A stretch of DNA of 64,000 nucleotides. Source: Deltaproteobacteria bacterium (GTDB lineage Bacteria; Desulfobacterota; Desulfuromonadia; Geobacterales; Geobacteraceae). The notes under the pieces are model-generated. The model ran no database searches and was not told where the DNA came from. It saw nothing but the letters and a program-made list of their open reading frames with translations. How positions within the stretch are numbered: position 1 is the first letter of the stretch; each line of letters starts with the position of its first letter. Where the stretch lies: NCBI GenBank assembly GCA_021847245.1, contig JAJZUC010000001.1, positions 103,368 through 167,367 of the forward strand. Direction: 5' to 3'. Shown here piece by piece: positions 29,591 to 38,744 of the stretch. The position numbers and the translations under genes are program-made.

Positions 29591-30265
29591 TCAGGTGCTC
29601 CTTTTCAGTTTCCTGTAGAGGAGGGGGATCAGGGAGAAAAGACCGAGCAGGCCGAAGGAGCCGAGGACCCGGGGCGATGTCACATCCGCCGGCGTGTCGA
29701 TGCTGGCGAGACTCGCCCCGGCGTTTACGTAGACAAATCCCCCCGGGATGATCCCGACCAGGGTGCCGATGAAGAACGTCCGGAGCGGCAGGCGCGTCAG
29801 CCCCGCCCCCAGATTGATGAGGAAAAAGGGAAAGATCGGAACGAGGCGCAGGAAGAGGAGGTAATGGAGCCCTGCCGATTCCAGCTCGCGGTTGATGGCC
29901 GCAAGTCTCGGTCCCACTCTCCGCTGCACGGCGTCGTGAAAGAGGTAGCGGGTCACGAGGAAGGCGAGGGTCGCCCCGGCGGTGGCACCAATCACCGCGT
30001 AGATTGTTCCCGCGAGCGTGCCGAAAACCGCTCCGGCCGCCAGGGAGAGGACCGCCGCGCCGGGGAGGGAGAGGGCGGTCTGCAGCACGTACACGGCGAG
30101 AAACAGAGCTACCGCGCCGAGCCGGTGCTCCGCGGCGAACGCGACCAGCGCCTCCCGGTGCTCCTTGAGGGAGGCGACGGTGAGGTGCCTGCCGAGCCCC
30201 GATGCGAAGAAGAGGGCGACGAGGGCGGCAAGCACGACCACAATGAGGAGTTTTCTGACGGACAT
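29591..30265 (-). CDS. TVP38/TMEM64 (DedA-like SNARE-associated) membrane protein
   Basis: GAAVLSLAAGAVFGTLAGTIYAVIGATAGATLAFLVTRYLF and FLLINLGAGLTRLPLRTFFIGTLVGIIPGGFVYVNAG. Confidence 0.92.
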   Translation of the reverse strand: MSVRKLLIVVVLAALVALFFASGLGRHLTVASLKEHREALVAFAAEHRLGAVALFLAVYVLQTALSLPGAAVLSLAAGAVFGTLAGTIYAVIGATAGATLAFLVTRYLFHDAVQRRVGPRLAAINRELESAGLHYLLFLRLVPIFPFFLINLGAGLTRLPLRTFFIGTLVGIIPGGFVYVNAGASLASIDTPADVTSPRVLGSFGLLGLFSLIPLLYRKLKRST

Positions 30266-30427
30266 GGGAAAGTTATAAACCAGGCGGTGGGGGTTGGCAA
30301 TGGGCAAAGGGAGGCGACGCGTTTTCCCGTCCAATGGCCGTATTGCCGCGGTTCGGGGAGAGAAATGCTTTGACAACAGCGGCGATATTCCTTTAGTATT
30401 GCCAAAAATTTGCCTGAAGGATATGTG

Positions 30428-31396
30428 ATGCACGCTGCCCTTGCCCTTGTCGGGGAAGACCTGAAAAACGTCGAATTGCAATTCAGAAAGGACCTGGAGT
30501 CGGATGTCTATCTCATCCGCAAGGTGGGGGAGTACGTCCTCGCCAGCGGCGGGAAGCGGATTCGTCCGGCGCTGCTCCTCCTTTCGGCGAAGCTGTGCGG
30601 CTACCAGGGCGACCGGCATGTGCCGCTGGCGAGCGTCATCGAGTTCATCCACACGGCCACCCTGCTGCACGACGACGTGGTCGACAACGCCACGCTGCGG
30701 CGCGGCAACGCCTCGGCCAACGAGGTCTGGGGGAACGAGGCGTCGGTCCTCGTCGGCGACTTCCTCTTCTCCAAGTCGTTCTCCCTCATGGTCGACGCGG
30801 GTGATCTGCGGGTCCTCAAGGTGATGTCCAACGCCACCACCATCATCGCCGAGGGTGAGGTCCTGCAGCTTCTCTGCACCAGCGACCTCGACATGACCCA
30901 GGAGCGCTACATCGAGGTGGTGAAGAGCAAGACCGCCGTTCTTCTCTCGGCCGCCAGCGAAGCGGGTGCCATCCTCGGCGGGGTTTCGCCGGAGCAGCAG
31001 GCGGCGCTCCGGGATTACGGCATGGACCTGGGGATCGCCTTCCAGCTCATGGATGACACCCTCGATTACACCGCCGTCGAGGAGCAGTTCGGCAAGGAGA
31101 TCGGCCACGATCTCGAAGAAGGCAAAATCACCCTGCCGCTCATTCACACCCTGCGCAAGTGCACCGACGAAGAGCGCGAAACCATTTCCGACATCGTGGA
31201 GAAGGAGGCGATGGAGCCGGGGGATTTCGAGTCGGTCTTCACGCTCGTCCACAAATACGGCGGCATCCAGTTCACCACCGAGGTCGCCACCGAGTACATC
31301 GCCCGCTGCAAGTCCCACCTGGAGGCCTTCCCCGATTCTCCGGAGAAGAGCGCGCTTGTCGAGCTTGCCGATTACGTGGTCAGCCGCAAGCTGTAG
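30428..31396 (+). CDS. ispB: polyprenyl (octaprenyl-type) diphosphate synthase
   Basis: GGKRIRPALLLLSAKL, first DDxxD-type LLHDDVVDNATLRRG, second FQLMDDTLDY. Confidence 0.93.
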   Translation: MHAALALVGEDLKNVELQFRKDLESDVYLIRKVGEYVLASGGKRIRPALLLLSAKLCGYQGDRHVPLASVIEFIHTATLLHDDVVDNATLRRGNASANEVWGNEASVLVGDFLFSKSFSLMVDAGDLRVLKVMSNATTIIAEGEVLQLLCTSDLDMTQERYIEVVKSKTAVLLSAASEAGAILGGVSPEQQAALRDYGMDLGIAFQLMDDTLDYTAVEEQFGKEIGHDLEEGKITLPLIHTLRKCTDEERETISDIVEKEAMEPGDFESVFTLVHKYGGIQFTTEVATEYIARCKSHLEAFPDSPEKSALVELADYVVSRKL

Positions 31397-31498
31397 CCCG
31401 GCAGCATATCCTTTCCCCTGCGCCGTCCGTGCGGCCCCGTGGCTTCGCCGCTCTGTTTGCCCTTGCATTCTCCCCTCTCATGAATTAATAGTTTATCC

Positions 31499-32605
31499 AT
31501 GAAGCCTTCCGGAATGCCACGCATCCTGCTGCTTTCCTCCTTCATCGTCGGGATCAGCCTCTTCCACTACCTGACCCCCCTCCATCTCCCGGCGTTTCAC
31601 GACATCCTGCAGCGTCTCTACTACATTCCGATCATCTTGGCGGCTTTCTGGTTCGGGCTGCGGGGGGGGCTGATCTCCTCGATCATCGTCAGTATCCTCT
31701 ACGCGCCCCACGTCCTGTTCCAGTGGGGGGTGCAGCCGTCGCTGGAGCTGGAGAAATTTCTCGAAATTCTCCTCTACAACGTGGTCGGCGGCGTCACCGG
31801 TTTTCTCTGCCAGAAGGAGGAGCTGCGCCGCGAGGAGCTGGAGCGGACGGCCCAGGGGCTGGAGGAGTCGTACCGCACCCTCCAGCGCCAGGCCGACCTG
31901 ATCATCGAAATCGAGGAACAGCTCCGCCGTGCCGAGCGCCTGTCGGCCGTGGGGGAACTCTCCGCCATGCTTGCCCACGAGATCCGCAACCCCCTGGGCT
32001 CCATCAGGGGGACGGCGGAGATCCTCCGGGACGACTTCAGGCCGGGGGAGGCGAAATACGAGTTTCTCGAAATCCTCCTCAAGGAGACTGACCGGCTGAA
32101 CCGGGTGGTGGAGGATTTCCTCCGGCTCGCCCGTCCCATCGACGTGGAGCGCAAGACCTGCGATCTCGTCGCCGAACTCCGGGAAGTCGTCACGCTCCTC
32201 GGCGGGCAGGCGGCCGGGCGCCAGGTGCGGCTCGAACTGGAGGCGGCCGACATCCCCCCCGTAGCGGGTGACGGAGAGCGGCTCCGGCAGGTGTTTTTCA
32301 ATCTCCTGCTGAACGGCATCCAGGCCACCGGGCCGGGGGGGCGCGTCGCAGTGCGGATGACGACCGTTGCGGCCGACGGCGACACCCCCGCCGGGGTGGA
32401 GCTCGTCTTCAGCGACACGGGGAAAGGGATCGCGGCCGCCGACCTGGAGCGGATATTCACCCCCTTCTTCACCACCAAGGAGGGGGGGACCGGTCTCGGC
32501 CTCGCCATCACGCAGCGGATCGTGGAGGCCCACGGCGGTACCATCGTGGTGGAGAGCGAAGCAGGGAGGGGGACGACATTCCGGGTGAGGCTGCCCCTGG
32601 GATAA
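31499..32605 (+). CDS. NtrB-like sensor histidine kinase
   Basis: H-box SAMLAHEIRNPLGSIRG, HATPase GKGIAAADLERIFTPFFTTKEGGTGLGLAI. Confidence 0.95.
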   Translation: MKPSGMPRILLLSSFIVGISLFHYLTPLHLPAFHDILQRLYYIPIILAAFWFGLRGGLISSIIVSILYAPHVLFQWGVQPSLELEKFLEILLYNVVGGVTGFLCQKEELRREELERTAQGLEESYRTLQRQADLIIEIEEQLRRAERLSAVGELSAMLAHEIRNPLGSIRGTAEILRDDFRPGEAKYEFLEILLKETDRLNRVVEDFLRLARPIDVERKTCDLVAELREVVTLLGGQAAGRQVRLELEAADIPPVAGDGERLRQVFFNLLLNGIQATGPGGRVAVRMTTVAADGDTPAGVELVFSDTGKGIAAADLERIFTPFFTTKEGGTGLGLAITQRIVEAHGGTIVVESEAGRGTTFRVRLPLG

Positions 32606-32626
32606 GTTAAGGGTGAGGAGTGAGGC

Positions 32627-34012
32627 GTGAGGAGTGAAGAAACGGAAAAAACCTGGATCCTGGTCGTCGACGACGACGTCTCGTTGCGGCGGGTGCTGGA
32701 GTACAACCTGCAGGAGGCGGGGTACGAGGTGCTCACCGCCGGCAGCGGCGAGGAGGGGCTCCGGCTCTTCGAGGAGCGGGGACCGGCGCTCGTGGTCACC
32801 GATCTCAAGATGCCGGGGATGGGCGGGTTCCAGCTCCTGAAGGAGGTGAAGGAGAAGGCGTCCGATGCGCTCGTCGTCGTCATCACCGCCTTCGGCGCCG
32901 TGGAGACGGCGGTGGAGGCGATGAAGCTCGGCGCCTACGACTTCATCACCAAGCCGTTCAACCGCGATGCCCTCAGGCTGACGGTGCGCAAGGCCCTGGA
33001 GATGCAGGGGCTCTCCCGGGAGAACCGCCGGCTGAAGGAGGAGCTTTCGGAGCGGGAGGCGTTCCGGAACATCGTCGGCATCTCGCGGCGGATGGAGGAG
33101 GTCTTTCGGGTCATCGGCCGGGTGGCCGACACCGACGCCACGGTCCTCATTACGGGCGAGTCGGGGACCGGCAAGGAGCTCGTGGCCCGGGCGATCCACG
33201 GTCAGAGCGGGCGCCGCGCGGCCCCGTTCGTCGCCATCAACTGCGCCGCCATCCCCCGGGATCTGCTGGAGAGCGAGCTCTTTGGCCACGTGAAGGGGGC
33301 GTTCACCGGCGCCGTGAAGGACAAGGCCGGGAAGTTCCAGCAGGCCGACGGCGGGACGCTCTTCCTCGACGAGGTGGGGGAGCTGCCGGTGGAGCTGCAG
33401 TCGAAGCTGCTGCGCGCCCTGCAGGAAAAGGAGGTGCAGCCGGTGGGGGGGACCGCCGTGCAGAAGCTGGACGTGCGGGTGGTGGCCGCCACCAACGCCG
33501 ATCTTGAAGAGGCGATCGCCGAGGGGAGGTTTCGCGAGGACCTCTTCTACCGCCTCTCGGTGATCCCGCTCCATCTCCCCCCCCTGCGGGAGCGCGCGGA
33601 GGATATTCCGCTGCTGGTGCGGCATTTCGTCGCCAAGCATGGCGGGACTGGGGTAACCTTCGTGCCGGAGACCCTGGAGATCATGACCGCCTACCGCTGG
33701 CCGGGAAACGTGCGGGAGCTGGAGAACACGGTGGAACGGATGCTCATCATGCGCAACGGCGACACCATCACCCCCGGGGACCTGCCGGAGAAGGTGCGCC
33801 ACGGCCGGAGCGCCCCCCGGGAGTGCCCGGTCATAAACCTTCCGGACGAGGGATACTCCCTGGAGCAGCTCGAGCGGGAGATCGTGATCGAAGCCCTGGA
33901 GCGCAACAACTGGAACCAGAGCTCGGCGGCCCGGTTCCTGCGGATCCCGCGCCACACCCTGATCTATCGCATGGAGAAATACACCATTACTCCCCCGGAG
34001 AAAAGACGATGA
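32627..34012 (+). CDS. sigma-54 dependent response regulator (NtrC family)
   Basis: REC domain, GESGTGKELVARAIH, GAFTGA, C-terminal Fis-type HTH. Confidence 0.97.
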   Translation: MRSEETEKTWILVVDDDVSLRRVLEYNLQEAGYEVLTAGSGEEGLRLFEERGPALVVTDLKMPGMGGFQLLKEVKEKASDALVVVITAFGAVETAVEAMKLGAYDFITKPFNRDALRLTVRKALEMQGLSRENRRLKEELSEREAFRNIVGISRRMEEVFRVIGRVADTDATVLITGESGTGKELVARAIHGQSGRRAAPFVAINCAAIPRDLLESELFGHVKGAFTGAVKDKAGKFQQADGGTLFLDEVGELPVELQSKLLRALQEKEVQPVGGTAVQKLDVRVVAATNADLEEAIAEGRFREDLFYRLSVIPLHLPPLRERAEDIPLLVRHFVAKHGGTGVTFVPETLEIMTAYRWPGNVRELENTVERMLIMRNGDTITPGDLPEKVRHGRSAPRECPVINLPDEGYSLEQLEREIVIEALERNNWNQSSAARFLRIPRHTLIYRMEKYTITPPEKRR

Positions 34013-34524
34013 AAAAAATGAAGATTTTCCGCATGATACCGATGATTGTCCTGGCGCTGTTTCTTGGCTGCAGCCGTGAACAGAAACCGGCCATCGAGGG
34101 GAATCCCGCCCCCGACTTCACCCTGAACACCCTGAACGGCGAGCTGGTGAAGCTCTCCGATCTGAAGGGGCAGGTGCTCCTCGTCAACTTCTGGGCCACC
34201 TGGTGTCCCCCCTGCCGGGAGGAGATCCCCTCCCTGATGCGGCTGAATGCCGCCATGGCCGGCAAGCCGTTCCGGATGCTCTGCATCTCCATCGACGAGG
34301 GGGGGAAGGTCGCCGTCGAGGAGTTCTTCCGCAAGAGTGGGTATGTGCTCCCAACGCTTCTCGATACCGACAAGCGGGTCGGTAAAATGTACGGCATCAC
34401 CGGCGTCCCCGAAACTTTTGTCATCGACAAACGGGGTGTTATACTCAAGAAAGTCGTAGGCGGCATGGAGTGGGACCAGCCCGATGTCATTGCCTATCTC
34501 AACGAGGTCATGAACAAACCGTAG
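34009..34524 (+). CDS. TlpA/ResA-like thioredoxin-fold lipoprotein
   Basis: lipobox LFLGC, active site NFWATWCPPCREEIPSL. Confidence 0.95.
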   Translation: MKKMKIFRMIPMIVLALFLGCSREQKPAIEGNPAPDFTLNTLNGELVKLSDLKGQVLLVNFWATWCPPCREEIPSLMRLNAAMAGKPFRMLCISIDEGGKVAVEEFFRKSGYVLPTLLDTDKRVGKMYGITGVPETFVIDKRGVILKKVVGGMEWDQPDVIAYLNEVMNKP

Positions 34525-34549
34525 CAGTACGGACCGGTTCGAGGTATCC

Positions 34550-35278
34550 ATGCAACCAGCCAACATCACCATTTTCGGCGCGTTCATCGCGGGGCTCCTC
34601 TCCTTCCTCTCCCCCTGCGTCCTGCCGCTGATCCCCTCGTACATTACCTACATCACCGGCCTCTCCTTCGCCGACCTCCAGGCGGAGCATCCGAGCCACA
34701 AGGTCCGGCAGCAGACCATAATCCATTCGCTCCTTTTCATCACCGGCTTCACGGTGGTGTTCGTCCTGCTCGGGGCCTCTGCCACGTTTGTCGGGGGATT
34801 TCTTCAGGAGCACATGGAGAGCATCCGCAAGGTGGGAGGGGTGCTGATCATCATCTTCGGGATCCACGTCTCGGGGCTCGTCCCGATCCATCTGCTCCTC
34901 GGCGAAAAACGGTTCACCCTCCACCGCAAGCCGGCGGGGTATCTCGGGAGCTTCCTCGTTGGGCTCGCCTTTGCGGCCGGCTGGACCCCCTGCATCGGCC
35001 CGATCCTGGCGACAATCCTCATGGTCGCGGCCACCGAGGAAACGGTCGTCCACGGGATCGTCCTCCTCTTCGTCTATTCCATGGGGCTTGCCATCCCCTT
35101 TTTCCTTTCGTCCCTGGCCATGCACCAGTTTCTGGTCTTTTTCAACCGCTTCAAGAAGCATATCCGGATCCTCGAGGTCGTCACGGGGCTCTTTCTGATC
35201 GTCGTCGGGGTGATGATCTTCACCAACTATCTGAGTATCCTTTCCCGCTACACCACGAAGTGGTTCGGAGGCATGTGA
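34550..35278 (+). CDS. ccdA: CcdA-type cytochrome c biogenesis / disulfide electron transfer protein
   Basis: LSPCVLPLIPSYITYITG and GWTPCIGPILATIL. Confidence 0.94.
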   Translation: MQPANITIFGAFIAGLLSFLSPCVLPLIPSYITYITGLSFADLQAEHPSHKVRQQTIIHSLLFITGFTVVFVLLGASATFVGGFLQEHMESIRKVGGVLIIIFGIHVSGLVPIHLLLGEKRFTLHRKPAGYLGSFLVGLAFAAGWTPCIGPILATILMVAATEETVVHGIVLLFVYSMGLAIPFFLSSLAMHQFLVFFNRFKKHIRILEVVTGLFLIVVGVMIFTNYLSILSRYTTKWFGGM

Positions 35279-35281
35279 CGG

Positions 35282-35695
35282 GTGAGCGCCCCAACGTTAT
35301 CGATCCAGCTGGCGGTGGCCGACCTCGATGCCACGGAGGCCTTTTACGCCGGCATCCTTGAGCTCGATGTCGTGCGGGCGCTGACGGCCCGGGGAGCTCC
35401 GGAGCATCTGACCCTGAGGCGGGCCGGCGGGGAGATCATCTTCGTGGAAGAGGAGGCGGTCGCCCGTGCCCATCCGCTCCTCGGCGAGCGGTTCGAGGAG
35501 TTCCCCAAGGGGGTCGGCATGACCATTCACGTGTCGGTCGACGACATCGTGGGGGCGTACGAGGCGGTGATGGAGGAGGAGTTGGAGATCTTCTACCCGC
35601 TGGAGAGGAAACCTTACGGGATCAGGGAATTCTGGTGCTTCGACCCCGACGGGTTCCTGGTTGCCGTCGAGGAGCAGAAAAGCAAAGGGGCGTGA
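35282..35695 (+). CDS. VOC (glyoxalase/bleomycin resistance) family protein
   Basis: IQLAVADLDATEAFYAGILELDVV... FWCFDPDGFLVAVEE; GTG start. Confidence 0.88.
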   Translation: MSAPTLSIQLAVADLDATEAFYAGILELDVVRALTARGAPEHLTLRRAGGEIIFVEEEAVARAHPLLGERFEEFPKGVGMTIHVSVDDIVGAYEAVMEEELEIFYPLERKPYGIREFWCFDPDGFLVAVEEQKSKGA

Positions 35696-35714
35696 TCGTC
35701 ACGCCCCTTTTTCG
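35683..35714 (+). terminator. intrinsic terminator after VOC gene
   Basis: AAAGGGGCGTGA-TCG-TCACGCCCCTTTTT. Confidence 0.8.
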
Positions 35715-35761
35715 TGGTCCTTCTTCTCGTCCTTCCGACCGGAAGAACAGCCGTCGGCCAT

Positions 35762-35851
35762 TCAGGTCGACACCCCGAGCCGGGGGAGGATCACCCGGTT
35801 GAGGAGGACCCAGAAGGCGAGAAACCCCACCATCAGCAGCAATTCTTTCAT
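35762..35851 (-). CDS. 29-aa putative single-TM small membrane protein
   Basis: minus strand ATG...TGA: MKELLLMVGFLAFWVLLNRVILPRLGVST preceded by AGGAGGTGCGACA (strong SD); below ORF-track cutoff. Confidence 0.65.
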   Translation of the reverse strand: MKELLLMVGFLAFWVLLNRVILPRLGVST

Positions 35852-35973
35852 TGTCGCACCTCCTGTCGAAAAGAGTATCAAATATCTCTATAGTTGAATA
35901 GTTTTTTATCCCGAGCGGCCGATCCCGGAGGGCGCAAAAAAGAGGTTGACTTTTACCGGTCGATAAAATAATT

Positions 35974-35988
35974 TGAAAATCACTTTCA
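35974..35988. promoter_or_regulatory. Fur box in fur promoter
   Basis: TGAAAATCACTTTCA (7-1-7 inverted repeat), exact reverse complement of the site at 36506-36520. Confidence 0.75.
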
Positions 35989-36002
35989 CCTGAGGGGCGG
36001 GG

Positions 36003-36434
36003 ATGAAGCGGGTCAAGAAAAAGATCTTCCATGACTATATCGCCAAACAAGGTCTCAAGTCGACCCGCCAGCGGGATATCATCCTTGAGGCGTTCCTCTC
36101 CTCCGACCGGCATCTCAGCATCGAGGAGCTCTACCTGAAGCTCCGGGCGAAGCACCCCAACATCGGCTACGCCACGGTCTACCGCACCCTCAAGCTCTTC
36201 GCCGAGTCGGGGATAGCCAGGGAGATGCAGTTCGGCGACGGCCAGACCCGTTACGAGCATGTGGGGGAGGGGGAGCACCACGACCACCTTGTCTGCACCG
36301 GCTGCGGCGCCATCATCGAGTTCGAGAATGAGACGATCGAAACGCTCCAGAAGGAAGTGGCCGCCGCCCACGGTTTCCTGATCCAGACCCACAAGCTGGA
36401 ACTCTACGGCCTCTGCGCCCGCTGCCGGGGCTGA
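36003..36434 (+). CDS. fur: Fur family ferric uptake regulator
   Basis: ILEAFLSSDRHLSIEELY, GYATVYRTLKLFAESGI, HHDHLVCTGCG. Confidence 0.95.
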   Translation: MKRVKKKIFHDYIAKQGLKSTRQRDIILEAFLSSDRHLSIEELYLKLRAKHPNIGYATVYRTLKLFAESGIAREMQFGDGQTRYEHVGEGEHHDHLVCTGCGAIIEFENETIETLQKEVAAAHGFLIQTHKLELYGLCARCRG

Positions 36435-36449
36435 CCGGACTTACGGACG

Positions 36450-36491
36450 CGCCGCAAGCGTCGGGAAAGACAACACACTTGCGGCGCCTTT
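36450..36491 (+). terminator. intrinsic terminator after fur
   Basis: GCGCCGCAAG ... CTTGCGGCGC followed by CTTTTCGG. Confidence 0.7.
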
Positions 36492-36505
36492 TCGGTTGCG
36501 CATCA

Positions 36506-36520
36506 TGAAAGTGATTTTCA
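36506..36520. promoter_or_regulatory. Fur box in feoB promoter
   Basis: TGAAAGTGATTTTCA, followed by CATAAT -10-like. Confidence 0.78.
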
Positions 36521-36550
36521 CTAACATAATTAAATTCTGAGGTAGTTCTG

Positions 36551-38542
36551 ATGTCCCTATTCAAGAAGAAACCCTCCTGTCACGGCAACGGCACAGGCGA
36601 TCCCGTCCGGGGGAAGAAGGTCGCCCTGGTCGGCAATCCCAACGTGGGGAAGAGCGTCCTCTTCAACGCGCTGACCGGCGCCTACGTGGCGGTCTCCAAC
36701 TATCCCGGCACCTCGGTGGAGGTCTCCCGCGGCGGGGCGACCATCGACGGCAGCACGTACGAGATCATCGACACCCCCGGCATGTACTCGATCCTCCCGA
36801 TCACCGAGGAGGAGCGGGTGGCGCGGGAGATCCTCCTCACCGAGAAGCCCGACGTGGTGCTCCATGTCCTGGACGCCCGCAACCTGGAGCGGATGCTCAC
36901 CATGACGATCCAGCTCGTGGAGGCGGGGCTGCCGGTCATCCTCGTGGTGAACATCATGGATGAGGCCGAGCGGATGGGGCTTGCCATCGACATCCCGCTT
37001 CTGGCGGAAAAGCTCGGCATCCCGGTGATCGGGGCCGCCACCGCCAAGAAACGGGGGCTGGCGGAGATCCGGCAGGCGATTGCCTCCTACGATGCGGGGC
37101 GCCATGCGGTCTTCGGTTACAGCCGGCGGCTTGAGGGGGATATCGAGGAGATCGCGGGCCTCCTCCACGGGGAGTACACCCTGACCAGGAAAGCCCTGGC
37201 GCTGCTCCTGCTCCAGCGCGACGAAGAGATCGCGGGGCTCGTGGCGGCGCAGGAGGGGGGGCGGGCGCCCCTCATCATGGAGCGGGTGAAGGAGAAGGTC
37301 TTCGAGCGGCGCGAGTCGTTCCACCTCGACCTCTCCCTGGAGCGCAAAACGATTGCGAAGGGGCTTCTCGAAGGGGTCGTGAAGATCCCCGATAAACGCC
37401 GGACGACCTTCGGCGAGCGTCTCTCCGCCTGGGCGGTCAACCCGATCACCGGCGTGCCGCTGCTGCTGATCGTCCTCTACTACGGCCTCTACGAGTTCGT
37501 CGGGGTCTTCGGAGCGGGGACCCTCGTCGATTTTCTCGAAGGAAAGCTCTTCGAGGAGCTGTTCAACCCCTGGATCTCGAAACTTGTGAAGGGCCTCGTT
37601 CCGTGGGAGATCCTCCAGGAGCTCTTCGTGGGTGAGTACGGGGTGATTACCCTGGGGCTCCGCTACGCGGTGGGGATCATCCTCCCCATCGTCGCCACCT
37701 TCTTCCTCTTCTTCTCGATCCTGGAGGACAGCGGCTACTTCCCGCGGCTCGCGCTCCTCGTCGACCGGCTCTTCAAGAAGATCGGCCTCACCGGCCGCGC
37801 CGTGATTCCGATGGTCCTCGGCTTCGGCTGCGACACCATGGCCACCATGGTCACCCGGACCCTGGAGACGGTGCGGGAGCGGATCATCGCCACGGTACTC
37901 CTGGCGCTCGCCATCCCCTGTTCCGCCCAGCTCGGCGTCATCATGGCGCTCCTCTCCAAGGCGCCGGGGGCGCTGGCGGTCTGGAGCATCTGCCTCGTGG
38001 TGATCTTCCTCGTGATCGGCCTTCTGGCGGCCCGGATCATGCCGGGGGAGACCCCCATGTTCTACATGGAGCTCCCGCCGATGCGGCTCCCCCAGCTCTC
38101 CAACGTCATGACCAAGACCTACACCCGGATGCAGTGGTACTTCATGGAGATCCTTCCCCTCTTTATCCTGGCGTCGGTGCTCCTCTGGCTCGGCAAGATC
38201 ACCAATTTCTTCGACAGGCTCGTCGCCTGGATGGAGCCGGCCATGACCGCCATCGGGCTTCCCAAAGAGTCGGCGGTCGCCTTCATCTTCGGCTTCTTCC
38301 GGCGCGACTACGGTGCCGCCGGCCTCTACGACCTGCAGACCAAGGGGCTCATGAACCCGCGGCAGCTGGTGGTGGCGGCGGTGACCCTCACCCTCTTCGT
38401 TCCGTGCGTGGCCCAGTTCCTGATGATGAAGAAGGAGCGGGGGCTCAAGACCGCCACCCTCATCGCCATCTTCATCTCCTTCGCCGCCTTCGGGAGCGGC
38501 TGGCTCCTGAACCGCTTCATTCTCATCACGGGGCTGCTATGA
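36551..38542 (+). CDS. feoB: ferrous iron transporter FeoB
   Basis: G protein motifs ALVGNPNVGKSVLFNALTG, DTPGMYS; TM Gate repeats (VLGFGCDTMATMVTRTLE). Confidence 0.97.
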   Translation: MSLFKKKPSCHGNGTGDPVRGKKVALVGNPNVGKSVLFNALTGAYVAVSNYPGTSVEVSRGGATIDGSTYEIIDTPGMYSILPITEEERVAREILLTEKPDVVLHVLDARNLERMLTMTIQLVEAGLPVILVVNIMDEAERMGLAIDIPLLAEKLGIPVIGAATAKKRGLAEIRQAIASYDAGRHAVFGYSRRLEGDIEEIAGLLHGEYTLTRKALALLLLQRDEEIAGLVAAQEGGRAPLIMERVKEKVFERRESFHLDLSLERKTIAKGLLEGVVKIPDKRRTTFGERLSAWAVNPITGVPLLLIVLYYGLYEFVGVFGAGTLVDFLEGKLFEELFNPWISKLVKGLVPWEILQELFVGEYGVITLGLRYAVGIILPIVATFFLFFSILEDSGYFPRLALLVDRLFKKIGLTGRAVIPMVLGFGCDTMATMVTRTLETVRERIIATVLLALAIPCSAQLGVIMALLSKAPGALAVWSICLVVIFLVIGLLAARIMPGETPMFYMELPPMRLPQLSNVMTKTYTRMQWYFMEILPLFILASVLLWLGKITNFFDRLVAWMEPAMTAIGLPKESAVAFIFGFFRRDYGAAGLYDLQTKGLMNPRQLVVAAVTLTLFVPCVAQFLMMKKERGLKTATLIAIFISFAAFGSGWLLNRFILITGLL

Positions 38543-38727
38543 TCCGGTGCGGGTTCTGCGGACACGAGTTTCCCGAGGACGAGGGGATCAGATCCTGCGG
38601 CAAGTGCGGCAAGCCGGGGGGGTGCCGGATGGTGCGCTGTCCGAAGTGCTTCTACGAAAATCCGCCGGAGCCGAAGTCGCTCAAGACGGTGAAAAAACTG
38701 TTCGGAAAGTTAAAAATAACGAAATAA
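38539..38727 (+). CDS. small double CxxC zinc-ribbon-like protein in feo operon
   Basis: MIRCGFCGHEFPEDEGIRSCGKCGKPGGCRMVRCPKCFYENPPEPKSLKTVKKLFGKLKITK; overlaps feoB stop. Confidence 0.85.
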   Translation: MIRCGFCGHEFPEDEGIRSCGKCGKPGGCRMVRCPKCFYENPPEPKSLKTVKKLFGKLKITK

Positions 38728-38744
38728 AGGCAAGGAGTGAAACG

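Noticed and set aside
28598-30373. 591-aa plus-strand ORF
   Set aside because: antisense to arsS and TVP38 genes; charged low-complexity shadow ORF
31493-33955. 820-aa minus-strand ORF
   Set aside because: antisense to the histidine kinase and NtrC-like regulator; shadow ORF
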